Source: JAEUIA01 sp038330085 (GTDB lineage Bacteria > Planctomycetota > UBA1135 > GCA-002686595). Taken from it: a DNA stretch of 64,000 nucleotides. Position numbers and translations under genes: made by a program. This document shows, one piece after another, positions 1 through 8,292 of the stretch. Position 1 is the stretch's first letter, and every line of letters begins with the position of its first letter. The stretch covers positions 5,303 through 69,302 of the forward strand of contig JBBQNP010000005.1 of NCBI GenBank assembly GCA_038330085.1, in the 5' to 3' direction. The notes under the pieces are model-generated. The model did no database searches. It had not been told where the DNA came from and worked only from the letters and a program-made list of their open reading frames with translations.

Positions 1-307
1 CCGCCAAACTGTCGCCGGCTTGGAGCACCGTCCACACCGCCAAGGGACCGACCAGCGCGAGCAGCAGACCGACGAGCGCAACCCGCGCTCTCACGCGCGA
101 CGTCGATCGGTCCACCACCCGGGAACCCAGCACCCACGCACCCCATGCCCAAGCGGACAACCACACCGCCAACCCGACAGCCGCCGAGCTTCCGTACCCG
201 AGCGCCAGTCCGCTGGAAGAGACGAGCAGGCTCTCGAATGCGAGCCCCGACGCCCCGGCCAGGAACGCGGCCGACAGTGCCGCCGCGCCCCCTCTAACGC
301 CGCGCAT
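1..307 (-). CDS. N-terminal part of a multi-spanning membrane protein (spermidine-synthase-like membrane region), cut by window edge
   Basis: Reading down from ATG at 307 the frame stays open to base 1, giving about 102 residues. The start (MRGVRGGAAALSAAFLAGAS) runs into hydrophobic stretches around residues 8-25, 38-55 and 76-94. The opening, a small-residue-rich helix followed by GLAFESLL, resembles the membrane portion fused to spermidine-synthase-like proteins of planctomycetes and related bacteria. The catalytic part would lie outside the window, so the function is not proven. The start codon overlaps the end of the EIIA gene by 14 bp, so the two are probably cotranscribed and translationally coupled. 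Confidence 0.5.
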   Translation of the reverse strand, partial: MRGVRGGAAALSAAFLAGASGLAFESLLVSSSGLALGYGSSAAVGLAVWLSAWAWGAWVLGSRVVDRSTSRVRARVALVGLLLALVGPLAVWTVLQAGDSLA

Positions 308-767
308 CCCCTTCCGACAACGTCGCCCAGGCCTGCTCGCTCGTGCGCGCGGCGATGAGCTGCTCGCGGACGGTGTCCCTGCCCAGGACCCGTGCGATGT
401 CGGCCAGGGTGCGGATGTGCAGGAGCTTCTGCGCGCGCGGGATCACGAGCAAGACGACGATGCGCGTCGGTCGGCCGTCGATGCTCTCGAACGTGAGGCC
501 GTGCTCGGTCCCGACGACCCCCAAGCAGGCGACCACCGTCTCGACGCCGTCGACCGCCGCGTGCGGGATCGCGATGCCGTGCTCCATGCCGGTCGACATG
601 GAGCGTTCGCGGGCCATGACCGCCTCAACGATCGTGTTGCGCGCTTCCGGCCGCAGGCGCCCGCGCGCCACCAGATGATCGACGAGCTTGGCGATCGCGT
701 CCCACTTGTCGGCGGGGGCGAAGTCCACGAGCACGTCCTCGGGCGAGAAGAGTTCGCTGAGGCGCAT
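294..767 (-). CDS. PTS fructose/nitrogen-type EIIA domain protein (PtsN-like)
   Basis: A 157-residue single-domain protein of the PTS EIIA type 2 family, cytoplasmic. The phosphorylatable histidine is H69 in the motif GIAIPHAAVDG. The family signature before it (ERSMSTGMEHG) and the hydrophobic VVLLVIPR strand after it are present. Length matches free-standing PtsN-like proteins. In proteobacteria such proteins act as phosphorylation-dependent regulators rather than sugar transporters. No EIIB, EIIC or HPr gene lies nearby in the window, which favours a regulatory role (inference). It ends inside the start of the next membrane-protein gene. The upstream region holds a degenerate tandem repeat (816-890). 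Confidence 0.85.
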   Translation of the reverse strand: MRLSELFSPEDVLVDFAPADKWDAIAKLVDHLVARGRLRPEARNTIVEAVMARERSMSTGMEHGIAIPHAAVDGVETVVACLGVVGTEHGLTFESIDGRPTRIVVLLVIPRAQKLLHIRTLADIARVLGRDTVREQLIAARTSEQAWATLSEGDARR

Positions 768-815
768 GGGGGGCAGAGGAGGATAGCGAGCGGGGTGAGT
801 GCAGGGAATGGCACG

Positions 816-890
816 GGGGCGTGCTTTCGGTTCTGGGGCGCGCTTTTGATTCTGGAGCGCGCTTTCGGACTGGAGCGCGCTTTCGCGCGA
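816..890. repeat. Degenerate 18-19-bp tandem repeat, four copies
   Basis: Four consecutive units beginning at 816, 835, 854 and 872 share the core GGRGCGYGCTTTYG. They lie in the 462-bp gap between the EIIA gene (minus) and the secretion operon (plus). The rest of the gap holds only the promoter at 1164-1192; I see no further gene in it. Confidence 0.6.
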
Positions 891-1163
891 CCAGCTGTGG
901 AGGCAGTGTGGGATCGATCCGGTTCATCCCAGTCACCCCGTCCGAAGACACGGACCCTTGGGCCTGACATCTCCCAGTGGGCCTGACACCGACCCGTGAC
1001 TCACTCCTTCCGACAGGTTTGGCGCGTTCATGCCGACGGATGACCCTGCAGTTCCCCTCTCAGAGCATCCATGTCCCTGTCGCATGCAGGGAAGATCGAT
1101 CCACCGCAGTCGTAGTTGGTCGCTCGGCCTTCCCAGTTGGAAGGACTTTCCCTTTCAGCCCGT

Positions 1164-1192
1164 TTGACTCCCCGCACACCCGTTCCTAGAGT
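1164..1192 (+). promoter_or_regulatory. Sigma-70-like promoter of the secretion operon
   Basis: TTGACT (1164-1169) and TAGAGT (1187-1192) are separated by exactly 17 bp. This predicts a transcript start near 1199, about 30 nt before the ribosome-binding site and ATG of the leader ORF at 1230. The site is the only convincing housekeeping-type promoter I found in this gap. Confidence 0.55.
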
Positions 1193-1229
1193 GCGCCACG
1201 ACCCACACCTCGAGCGAAGGATCTAACTC

Positions 1230-1364
1230 ATGCAGCTTCAACGGGTTGGATCACCCAAGCCGGCCTTGCTCACGGCCACCCGAACCGCTCGGCCTGCCCT
1301 CGCTCTCCAAACTTCGCCGCTCCAAACTTCGCCTCTCCAAACTTCACCGTTGGGATGCTCATGA
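1230..1364 (+). CDS. Small leader ORF overlapping the gspD start
   Basis: A 44-residue ORF with a clear Shine-Dalgarno (GAAGGA at 1216-1221, 8 nt before ATG). It is the first ORF of the predicted transcript. Its C-terminal third consists of three exact LQTSP pentapeptides encoded by a 15-bp tandem repeat. Its stop TGA (1362-1364) overlaps the gspD start region: ATG 1361 and TGA 1362 form an ATGA overlap, and ATG 1355 lies 7 nt upstream. gspD itself has no visible ribosome-binding site, so translation of this leader may feed gspD by coupling. The alternative is that it is the out-of-frame remnant of a longer gspD N-terminus. It matches no family I know. Confidence 0.4.
   Translation: MQLQRVGSPKPALLTATRTARPALALQTSPLQTSPLQTSPLGCS
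1305..1348 (+). repeat. 15-bp tandem repeat, three copies (LQTSP codons)
   Basis: The unit CTCCAAACTTCGCCK starts at 1305, 1320 and 1335; copies differ only at the last few bases. The period equals five codons, so the leader ORF frame is preserved through all copies. Confidence 0.8.
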
Positions 1365-3745
1365 TCGCCTTCTTCGCCGCGTTGCCCCTGCTCGCGTTCG
1401 GTCCCGCCCTGCAGGCGCCTGCCAAACCCAATCCCGCGCCGGCGCAAGCACCTGCCGGGGGGCAGACCCCTGCGGGTCAGACGCCCGCAGCGTCTACGTC
1501 CTCGGGCGCAAAGCTGCCGCACATTCAGGAGCAGGGTGACTTCTACATCCTCAACTTCGACGAGTCCGGCGGCGCCGAGTCGATGACGCTCGACCAGTTC
1601 GTGAAGCTCTGCCAGAACGTGACGACGGCGACGGGCCATCCGCTCAACTTCACGTACAGCGCGGAGACGTCGAGCCAGCTCGCGAAGACCACGCTGCGCA
1701 TGTTCGGGAAGAAGACGATCCCCAAGGGGGACTTCTACCAGTTTTTCCAGATCATGATGATCATCAACGACTTCGTGTGCACGAAGGTCGGACCCGACAA
1801 CCTCGCCGTCATCTTGATCCAGTCGAACCAGCCAGGTGGCCGCGGACCGACGACGCCGAAGCAGAACCAGTACGTGATGGAGAGCGACCTCGATCGCTTC
1901 GCGGATCAGCCCGCGGTTCTGATCACGACGGTCGTCGACCTGCCCAACACGAACGTGCGCGACCTGTCGAACTCGATGCGGCAGATGTTCCAGGATCCGC
2001 AGAGCCAGCAGATCATTCCCGTCGGCCAGAGCAACAGCCTGATCATCACCGGCTACGGCAGCAACGTCGTGTCGATCGTGCGCATGCTCAAGTTCGTCGA
2101 CGAGGCCTCGGGCCGTCATGTAGCCGACGTGCCGGAGTTCGAGGTGCTGCCGCTGGAGTTCGCTTCGGCCGACGAGATCTCCGACACGATCTCCGACCTG
2201 CTCGACGCGAGCCGCCGCGCTTCTCAGTCGCGCGCGACCGGTCAGGCGGCCGCCGTCGGCGCCACGGCGAACCTGCAGTCGAACCAGGCCGAGTCCAAGA
2301 TCATGGTCGACCGCCGCACGAACTCGTTGCTCGTGATGGCGATGCCCGACGACATGCCGCGCATCAAGGAGCTCGTCGCACGGCTGGACGTCGACGTCGT
2401 GCAGGCCGAACGCACGTACCACATCTACAACCTCGACAACGTCGACGCGGAAGAGCTGCAGAAGACGCTCGATTCGTTCATCCGCGACGCGAGCCGTGTG
2501 ACCCCGGGCTCGACCGGCGGCGGCGCGCGACCGGGCGGTCAACCGGGCGGCGCTTCCTCCTCCGCGTCCTCCAGCCAGAACAACCAGGTCGTCGTCGTCG
2601 CCGACAAGGCCACGAACTCGCTCCTGATCGCGGCCAATCGCTCGCGCTACGAGGAGATCCTCGAGCTCGTGCAACGCCTCGACCAGCGACAGGAACAGGT
2701 CCTGATCGAGACGGCGCTCGTCGAGCTCTCGAACCAGGAGTCGTTCAACTTGACGGTCGAGCTCGGCCTCGCCGACCTGATGACGAACGGCGACGGGAAG
2801 TTCGGCGTGTCGAACTTCGGCCTGGCGACGTACCAGGACACGAACAACGACGGCATCCCCGACATCAAGGTGCCTTCGATCAACTCGGGCGTCACGGCCG
2901 GCATTTTGTCGGGCGGCGACTTCTCGATGCCGTTGCTGCTCAACGCGCTGCAGACGCGGCGCGACACGAACGTGCTCAACGTGCCCAGCGTGCTCGTGAA
3001 CAACAACAAGAGCGCGAAGGTCGTGACGAAGGACGAGCAGCCGACGACGACCATCACTGCTACCGGCGGTATCGGCGGCCAGACGCAGGAGAACTTCAAG
3101 GAGTACGTCGAGGCCGGCGTGACGATGGAGATCTCCCCCACGATCAGCGCGTCGCACTACCTGCGTCTCAACTGCTCGCTGGAGGTCTCGAACTTCCTGG
3201 GCAGCGTGACCGGCGCGATCCCGCCGCCGCGCACGACGCGCACGATCCAGACCACGATCAACGTGCCTGACGGCGACACGATGGTGATCGGCGGCATCAT
3301 CACCGACAACAAGGGCTCGAATCGCAACTCGGTGCCGTTCCTGGGCGACATCCCGATCCTCGGATACTTGTTCGGCAGCAACGGGACGTCGGCCAACAAG
3401 ACGACGCTCTACTTCTTCGTGACGCCGCACATCATGCGCGACCGCGACTTCGCCGACCTGGCGGAGTACTCGTACCAGCGCAAGCTCGATGCCGCCGACA
3501 CGATCGGCGCCGACCGCATCCGCGTCATCGATCCGACGTTCGGACGCACGAATGCGGGCATCGACATGCGCGGGTTCGAAGTGCCGCTGTACCGCGGGCC
3601 GGCTCGCGGCGAAGTGCCGAGCGACGCCGTCGGACTCGATGCGGAGAAGGTCCACACCATGCTGAAGAAGGACCAACCGGCCGCGGGCGCGGGCGATAGC
3701 GGTACGCCGGCGGGTAGCAATCCGAAACCGAAGGACGAGAAGTAG
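1355..3745 (+). CDS. gspD: Type II secretion system secretin GspD
   Basis: The outer-membrane channel of the type II secretion machinery, 796 residues. It opens with a signal peptide (hydrophobic run IAFFAALPLLAFG), then a Pro/Gln-rich linker and an N0-type domain (about residues 60-155). Several N1-type repeats follow, with the typical pattern of short strands ending in NSLIITG, NSLLVMA and NSLLIAA. The C-terminal secretin domain (about 430-690) carries the family ending VPFLGDIPILGYLF and FVTPHI. A Ser/Gln-rich insert near residue 400 separates two N-repeats. Starts at 1355 and 1361 are both possible; 1361 gives a 4-bp overlap with the leader ORF. It is the first large gene of the gspDEFGHIJ operon. 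Confidence 0.93.
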   Translation: MLMIAFFAALPLLAFGPALQAPAKPNPAPAQAPAGGQTPAGQTPAASTSSGAKLPHIQEQGDFYILNFDESGGAESMTLDQFVKLCQNVTTATGHPLNFTYSAETSSQLAKTTLRMFGKKTIPKGDFYQFFQIMMIINDFVCTKVGPDNLAVILIQSNQPGGRGPTTPKQNQYVMESDLDRFADQPAVLITTVVDLPNTNVRDLSNSMRQMFQDPQSQQIIPVGQSNSLIITGYGSNVVSIVRMLKFVDEASGRHVADVPEFEVLPLEFASADEISDTISDLLDASRRASQSRATGQAAAVGATANLQSNQAESKIMVDRRTNSLLVMAMPDDMPRIKELVARLDVDVVQAERTYHIYNLDNVDAEELQKTLDSFIRDASRVTPGSTGGGARPGGQPGGASSSASSSQNNQVVVVADKATNSLLIAANRSRYEEILELVQRLDQRQEQVLIETALVELSNQESFNLTVELGLADLMTNGDGKFGVSNFGLATYQDTNNDGIPDIKVPSINSGVTAGILSGGDFSMPLLLNALQTRRDTNVLNVPSVLVNNNKSAKVVTKDEQPTTTITATGGIGGQTQENFKEYVEAGVTMEISPTISASHYLRLNCSLEVSNFLGSVTGAIPPPRTTRTIQTTINVPDGDTMVIGGIITDNKGSNRNSVPFLGDIPILGYLFGSNGTSANKTTLYFFVTPHIMRDRDFADLAEYSYQRKLDAADTIGADRIRVIDPTFGRTNAGIDMRGFEVPLYRGPARGEVPSDAVGLDAEKVHTMLKKDQPAAGAGDSGTPAGSNPKPKDEK

Positions 3746-3750
3746 CGCCC

Positions 3751-5535
3751 GTGTCGAGCCAATCCCCGACTCACCCTTTTGCAAGCCATCCCGGCTCGAC
3801 GCATCCCCAGGGCGCCAACACGACAGCGGTCGGGAGCCTCGGCGAGATGCTCATCGACGCCGGCCTCACGCGGGACCGCCTCGAGGAATGCCGCCGCATC
3901 GCCGGCACGACGGGCGAGTCGCTCGACCGCGTGATCTTGTCGAAGGATTATCTCGACGAGGTCACGCTGCTCTCGATCTACGCCAAGCATCTGGGTTTCG
4001 AGTTCAGGAAGTCGCTCGAGGGCACGCCGGTCCCGGCCGCGTTCGTGGCACGCGTGCCGGTGCACTTCGCGCGCAACTACAACCTCGTCGCGCTCGAGGA
4101 CTCGGGCGACAACGTGTTCAAGGTCGCGACGTGCACCCCGCTGCAGCCGCACCCGATGGACGACCTCGCCGCGATGCTCGGCGCCGAGATCGATCCCGTG
4201 CTCGCGCCGCGCGTCGAGATCACGACGCTGCTCGGCCGCGCGTACCGGCACAAGGCCGACGGCGTCGACCAGGCGCTCGCGGACGTCAACGAAGACGGGA
4301 ACATCGCCGGCCTCGCCGACCAGATCGAGGAAGGCGAGGACGTGCTCGACGTCGCCAACAAGGCGCCGATCATCAAGCTCGTCAACACGATCCTGTTCCA
4401 GGCGCTGAAGCTGCGCGCGTCGGACGTGCACTTCCAGAGCTACGCGGACCGCATGCAGGTGCGCTTCCGCATCGACGGCATCCTCTACGACATGGACACG
4501 ATCCCGCGCAAAGCGCAGGAAGCCATCGTCAGCCGCGTCAAGGTCATGGGCAAGATGGACATCGCCGAGCGCCGCCTGCCGCAGGACGGTCGCGCGACGA
4601 TCCGCATCGGCGACGGCGAGGTCGACGTGCGCATCAGCTCGATCCCGACGACGAACGGCGAGCGCATCGTCATGCGCTTGCTCGACAAGACGTCCAAGGT
4701 CTACACGCTCGACGAGATCGGGCTCGCGCCGCGCAACCTCGAAATGCTGCGCGAGTACCTGAACTACTCGCACGGCATCATCCTCGTCACGGGTCCGACG
4801 GGCTCGGGCAAGACGACGACCTTGTACGCCGGCATGAGCGAGGTCGATACGACGCAGAAGAACGTCCTCACGATCGAGGACCCGGTCGAGTACTCGCTCC
4901 CCGGCGTCAGCCAGGTGCAGGTGAACGTCAAGAAGGGCCTGACGTTCGCACACGGACTGCGCTCGTTCTTGCGTCAGGACCCGGACGTGATGATGGTCGG
5001 TGAGATCCGCGACCTGGAGACGGCCGAGGTCGCGATCCGCGCGGCGCTCACGGGCCACTTGGTGTTCTCGACGGTGCACACGAACGACGCTCCGAGCACG
5101 ATCCAGCGCATGGTCGACCAGGGCGTCGAGCCGTATCTCGTGTCGAGCTCGCTCGTGCTCGTCATCGCGCAGCGCCTGGTTCGCACGATCTGCAAGCACT
5201 GCCACAACTACACGCCGATCACGCCCGAGTGGGCCGCGAAGCTCAAGAAGGTCGGCCTGACCCCCGAGCAGATGGGCGGACAGGTCGCGTTCGGCAAGGG
5301 TTGCGACGAGTGCTTCAACTCCGGCTACTCCGGTCGGACCGCGATCTACGAGTTCATGCCCGTCGACGAGGCCTTGCGCACGCAGATCATGGAGAACGGC
5401 ACGGCCGCGCAGATGAAGCGCGGTGCTGTGGAGCGCGGGATGATCACGCTGCGCGAGGACGGACGGCTCAAGATCCTGGCCGGCCAGACGACGCCGGACG
5501 AAGTGCTGCGCGTGACGCAGCTCGACTTGGATTGA
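3751..5535 (+). CDS. gspE: Type II secretion system assembly ATPase GspE
   Basis: A cytoplasmic hexameric ATPase that drives pseudopilus assembly, 594 residues. The GTG start lies 5 bp after the gspD stop. An MshEN-type N-terminal domain covers about residues 25-150. The ATPase core has Walker A GPTGSGKTTT (about 348-357), an Asp box, and Walker B DPDVMMVGEIRD (about 410-421), followed by the His box STVHTND. A zinc-binding pair, CKHC and CDEC (about 479-515), is present as in GspE and PilB. The length is usual for the family. No GspL-type partner is encoded in the window. Confidence 0.93.
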   Translation: MSSQSPTHPFASHPGSTHPQGANTTAVGSLGEMLIDAGLTRDRLEECRRIAGTTGESLDRVILSKDYLDEVTLLSIYAKHLGFEFRKSLEGTPVPAAFVARVPVHFARNYNLVALEDSGDNVFKVATCTPLQPHPMDDLAAMLGAEIDPVLAPRVEITTLLGRAYRHKADGVDQALADVNEDGNIAGLADQIEEGEDVLDVANKAPIIKLVNTILFQALKLRASDVHFQSYADRMQVRFRIDGILYDMDTIPRKAQEAIVSRVKVMGKMDIAERRLPQDGRATIRIGDGEVDVRISSIPTTNGERIVMRLLDKTSKVYTLDEIGLAPRNLEMLREYLNYSHGIILVTGPTGSGKTTTLYAGMSEVDTTQKNVLTIEDPVEYSLPGVSQVQVNVKKGLTFAHGLRSFLRQDPDVMMVGEIRDLETAEVAIRAALTGHLVFSTVHTNDAPSTIQRMVDQGVEPYLVSSSLVLVIAQRLVRTICKHCHNYTPITPEWAAKLKKVGLTPEQMGGQVAFGKGCDECFNSGYSGRTAIYEFMPVDEALRTQIMENGTAAQMKRGAVERGMITLREDGRLKILAGQTTPDEVLRVTQLDLD

Positions 5536-5672
5536 TTGCCGTGCGACGCGAGGAACTTGGGCTCGGCACTGCGCGCGACACTGCGCTCGCCTGCGATGCG
5601 CGAGGGATCCGTGCATCCATGAACCGTCCAGCATCGACGATCGCGCGTTTGGAGTCGACGGGACTTCGATAG

Positions 5673-6935
5673 ATGCCCATCTTCGAATACAAGGCCTACG
5701 CCCAAGGCGGCGCGATCCAGAGCGGCGTGATCGACGCCGACACGTCGCGCGATGCGCGCGTGCGTCTGCGCAAGGAGAACCTGCTCGTCAGCGAAATCAC
5801 GGAGATGCGCGGCGGCCGGCGCGCGGTCCGGACGAAGAAGGGCGAGAAGGTCGGCGTCCTCGAGAAGATCCGGCGGAATCGCGCGGCGAGTGCCACGCCG
5901 AGCATGAGGAACCTCGAGATCCTCACCGCCGTCACGCGCCAAATGGGCACGCTGCTTTCGTCGGGCATTCCGCTGACCGAGACGCTGCGGGCGATGATCG
6001 AACAGGCCGAGCAGCGCTCGACCGAGACGATGTTCCGCGAGATCCGGGAGCGCGTGAACCAGGGTGCTTCGCTCGCCGACGCCCTGGAGCAGCATCCGTC
6101 CATGTTCGGCGAGCTGTACGTGAACATGGTGCGCGCGGGCGAAGCGACGGGCAACGTCGACGTCGTGTTGAGCCGCCTCGCCGACTACCTGCAGGCGCAG
6201 CGCGCGCTGCGCCGCAAGATCGTTTCGGCCTTGACGTATCCCGTGATGATGATCGGCATCGGGATGATCGTCGTCAGCATCCTGATGACGGTCGTCGTGC
6301 CGAAGATCACGCAGATGCTGCTCGACCAGGGCCAGACGTTGCCGACGCCGACGCGCATCTTGATCTTCATCAGCGACCTGTTCAAGAACTGGTGGTGGGC
6401 CGCCGGCCTCTTGCTCGCGGGGATCTTCTTCCTCCTCGAGCGCGTCTACAAGACCGACAAAGGCCGCTTGTGGCTCGACTCGACCGTGCTCAAGCTGCCG
6501 GTCGTCGGCGACCTGATGCGCAAGCAGGCGGTCGCGCGCTTCACGCGCACGCTTTCGACGCTGCTGCAGAGCGGCGTCCCGGCCGTGAACAGCCTCGAGA
6601 TCACGCGCAAGGTCGTGGGCAACCGCGTGCTCGCCGACGCCACCGAGCACATCCGTCAGCGCATCCTGGAAGGTACGGACATCGCCACCCCCCTCAAGCA
6701 GAGCGGCGCCTTCCCGGCCCTGGTAGGCTACATGGTGCAGGTGGGCGAGCAGTCGGGCGAGCTCGAGCAGATGCTCGACCGCGTGGCCATCGCCTACGAC
6801 GAGGAAATCGACATCGCCACGGAGCGGATGACGGCCGTGATCGAACCGATCATGATCATCTTTTTGGCAGTCGTCGTAGGGTACATCGTGGTCTCGATCG
6901 TCCTACCCATCCTGCAGATCGGGCAAGTCAAGTGA
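5673..6935 (+). CDS. gspF: Type II secretion system inner-membrane platform protein GspF
   Basis: A 420-residue inner-membrane protein with two T2SSF domains (about 70-190 and 275-395) and three hydrophobic segments near 190-210, 238-258 and 388-410. The opening MPIFEYKAYAQGG and the paired motifs GIPLTETL and GVPAVNSLE are characteristic. It lies 137 bp downstream of gspE; that gap contains no gene I can support. In the complex GspF contacts GspE and is thought to transmit ATPase movement to the growing pseudopilus. Confidence 0.93.
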   Translation: MPIFEYKAYAQGGAIQSGVIDADTSRDARVRLRKENLLVSEITEMRGGRRAVRTKKGEKVGVLEKIRRNRAASATPSMRNLEILTAVTRQMGTLLSSGIPLTETLRAMIEQAEQRSTETMFREIRERVNQGASLADALEQHPSMFGELYVNMVRAGEATGNVDVVLSRLADYLQAQRALRRKIVSALTYPVMMIGIGMIVVSILMTVVVPKITQMLLDQGQTLPTPTRILIFISDLFKNWWWAAGLLLAGIFFLLERVYKTDKGRLWLDSTVLKLPVVGDLMRKQAVARFTRTLSTLLQSGVPAVNSLEITRKVVGNRVLADATEHIRQRILEGTDIATPLKQSGAFPALVGYMVQVGEQSGELEQMLDRVAIAYDEEIDIATERMTAVIEPIMIIFLAVVVGYIVVSIVLPILQIGQVK

Positions 6936-6938
6936 GCC

Positions 6939-7004
6939 AGTCCTGGCCGGAGTCCTCCGGCCGGACGAAGTCCCCTGGCCGGGCGGAGTGCCCTGGCCAG
7001 ACGG
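6939..7004 (+). repeat. Degenerate 18-bp tandem repeat between gspF and gspG
   Basis: Units beginning with AGT at 6939, 6951, 6969 and 6987 share CCTGGCCGG-like cores. The last three have an 18-bp period; the first is a 12-bp partial. The array starts four bases after the gspF stop and ends 14 bases before the gspG start, so it fills nearly the whole gap. Confidence 0.55.
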
Positions 7005-7018
7005 AGCGTGCGAGGAAC

Positions 7019-7459
7019 ATGACCAGAACCATGAAGAGCCAATCCAAGTCGAGACGGGCCGGTTTCACGCTGGCCGAGATGATGGTGGTGATCGTGATCA
7101 TCGGCATCCTGGCCACGATCGTCGTGCCGAACGTCATGCAGAAGTTCTTCCAGAGCCAGCGCACCAAGGCCATGGCCGACATCACGAGCATTACCAGCGC
7201 GTTGCGTGAGTACGCGATGAACAACGCGGGCAAGTACCCCGACACCCTGCAAGTGCTCGTGGACCCGGACATGAACGGCTACCGCTACCTCAACCAGAAG
7301 ACGATCCCCAAGGATCCCTGGAACGAGGAGTACGGCTACGAAGCGCCGAGCCCGGGCAACCCCGAGCCGCGCGTCTACTCGTTCGGCAAGGACAAGGCGA
7401 TGGGTGGTGAAGGCGATGCCGCCGACATCGACAACGACACCATCATGGGGAACAAGTAG
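7019..7459 (+). CDS. gspG: Major pseudopilin GspG
   Basis: A 146-residue pseudopilin. The basic pre-leader ends in RRAG, with predicted prepilin-peptidase cleavage before FTLAEMMVV and Glu at mature position 5. The hydrophobic helix VVIVIIGILATIVVPNVM follows. The C-terminal half has the GspG pattern (KYPDTLQ, then IPKDPWNEEYGY and YSFGKD) with acidic residues DIDNDTI that bind calcium in the family. GAGGA lies just before ATG 7019; ATG 7031 is a possible alternative. The prepilin peptidase needed for processing is not in the window. Confidence 0.93.
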   Translation: MTRTMKSQSKSRRAGFTLAEMMVVIVIIGILATIVVPNVMQKFFQSQRTKAMADITSITSALREYAMNNAGKYPDTLQVLVDPDMNGYRYLNQKTIPKDPWNEEYGYEAPSPGNPEPRVYSFGKDKAMGGEGDAADIDNDTIMGNK

Positions 7460-7475
7460 CGGCGGCCGGGTCACG

Positions 7476-8282
7476 ATGCAGACAGCAGCGTCCACGAATC
7501 GAGGCACGCTCTGCTCACGGCGGATGGTGCCTGGCGCCGACATACCGCATTCCTGGCGGAGCGTGCCTGGCGCAGATGGCCGGTATTCCCGGCGAGCCGT
7601 GCCTGGCTCCACCCGCCCGCTCCGCTCCAAAGTGTTTCCCACCCCATCGATCCCAACCAAGCCAGCCGGACAAGCCGTTCAGCAGGCACTCTTCTCCAAA
7701 CGCTCCGCGCTGTCACGCAGGGTTGAGGCCCGCAGGGTTCAGACCAGCCGACATCAAGCCGGCTTCAGCCTCGTCGAGATGATGGGCGTGATCCTCGTGA
7801 TCGCGATCATCGCCACGATCGTGACGGTCAACTGGAGCGCGATCCTTCCGAAGGCCGAGCTCCACTCCGCCGTGCGCGAAATCTCTGCGACGCTGTCGGG
7901 CACGCGCTCGGAGGCGATCGCTCGCAACACGCAGTTCCAGATCCAGTACGACATCGACAATGGGCGCTACCGCGTCGTCACCCCCTTCCGCGTCGACGGC
8001 GGACTGGCCGTTGCAGACGAGGAACGCCGCGCGCTCGTGTGGCTCACGCTCCCGAAGAGCGTGCACTTCCAGTCGATCACGATCGACGGCAAGGAGTACA
8101 CGCGCGGGATCGCGTTCGTGCGCTTCGACCCGCTGGGCAGCGCGTCGGGTCACTCGATCGTGCTGAACCAGACGCCGTACGACAACCGCTACACGATCGA
8201 GGTCCAGGGGCTTCTCGGCACCATCGACTACTACGAGGGCGTGCACACGCGCCCGCCCGCCGAGGAGAACGACTTCAAGTGA
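7476..8282 (+). CDS. gspH: Minor pseudopilin GspH-like
   Basis: The core is a pseudopilin: cleavage site QAG before FSLVEMMGV with Glu+5, hydrophobic helix VILVIAIIATIVT, then a beta-rich domain of about 150 residues. The start is uncertain. From ATG 7476 the pre-leader would be 91 residues, far longer than usual, and it reads through a 36-bp tandem repeat to give 12-residue repeats (R-x-VPGAD type). GTG 7632 would shorten the leader to 39 residues but has no clear ribosome-binding site. The gene follows gspG by 16 bp when started at 7476. Assignment to GspH rather than another minor pseudopilin rests mainly on order in the operon. Confidence 0.8.
   Translation: MQTAASTNRGTLCSRRMVPGADIPHSWRSVPGADGRYSRRAVPGSTRPLRSKVFPTPSIPTKPAGQAVQQALFSKRSALSRRVEARRVQTSRHQAGFSLVEMMGVILVIAIIATIVTVNWSAILPKAELHSAVREISATLSGTRSEAIARNTQFQIQYDIDNGRYRVVTPFRVDGGLAVADEERRALVWLTLPKSVHFQSITIDGKEYTRGIAFVRFDPLGSASGHSIVLNQTPYDNRYTIEVQGLLGTIDYYEGVHTRPPAEENDFK
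7521..7612 (+). repeat. 36-bp tandem repeat with GTGCCTGGC boxes (dispersed repeat family)
   Basis: Units start at 7521 and 7557 with a partial third at 7593. GTGCCTGGC boxes fall at 7527, 7563 and 7599, exactly 36 bp apart. The segment 7563-7610 matches 42151-42198 at 38 of 48 positions without gaps, including a central small hairpin (GCCGG-5 nt-CCGGC). It lies 62 bp downstream of the gspG stop and inside the doubtful 5' extension of gspH. Confidence 0.7.
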
Positions 8283-8292
8283 GCGTGGTCAC

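Noticed and set aside
1238..5634. Long minus-strand open frames opposite gspD and gspE
   Set aside because: Compositional shadows: Arg/Asp/Val-rich translations with no domain, fully antisense to clear family members.
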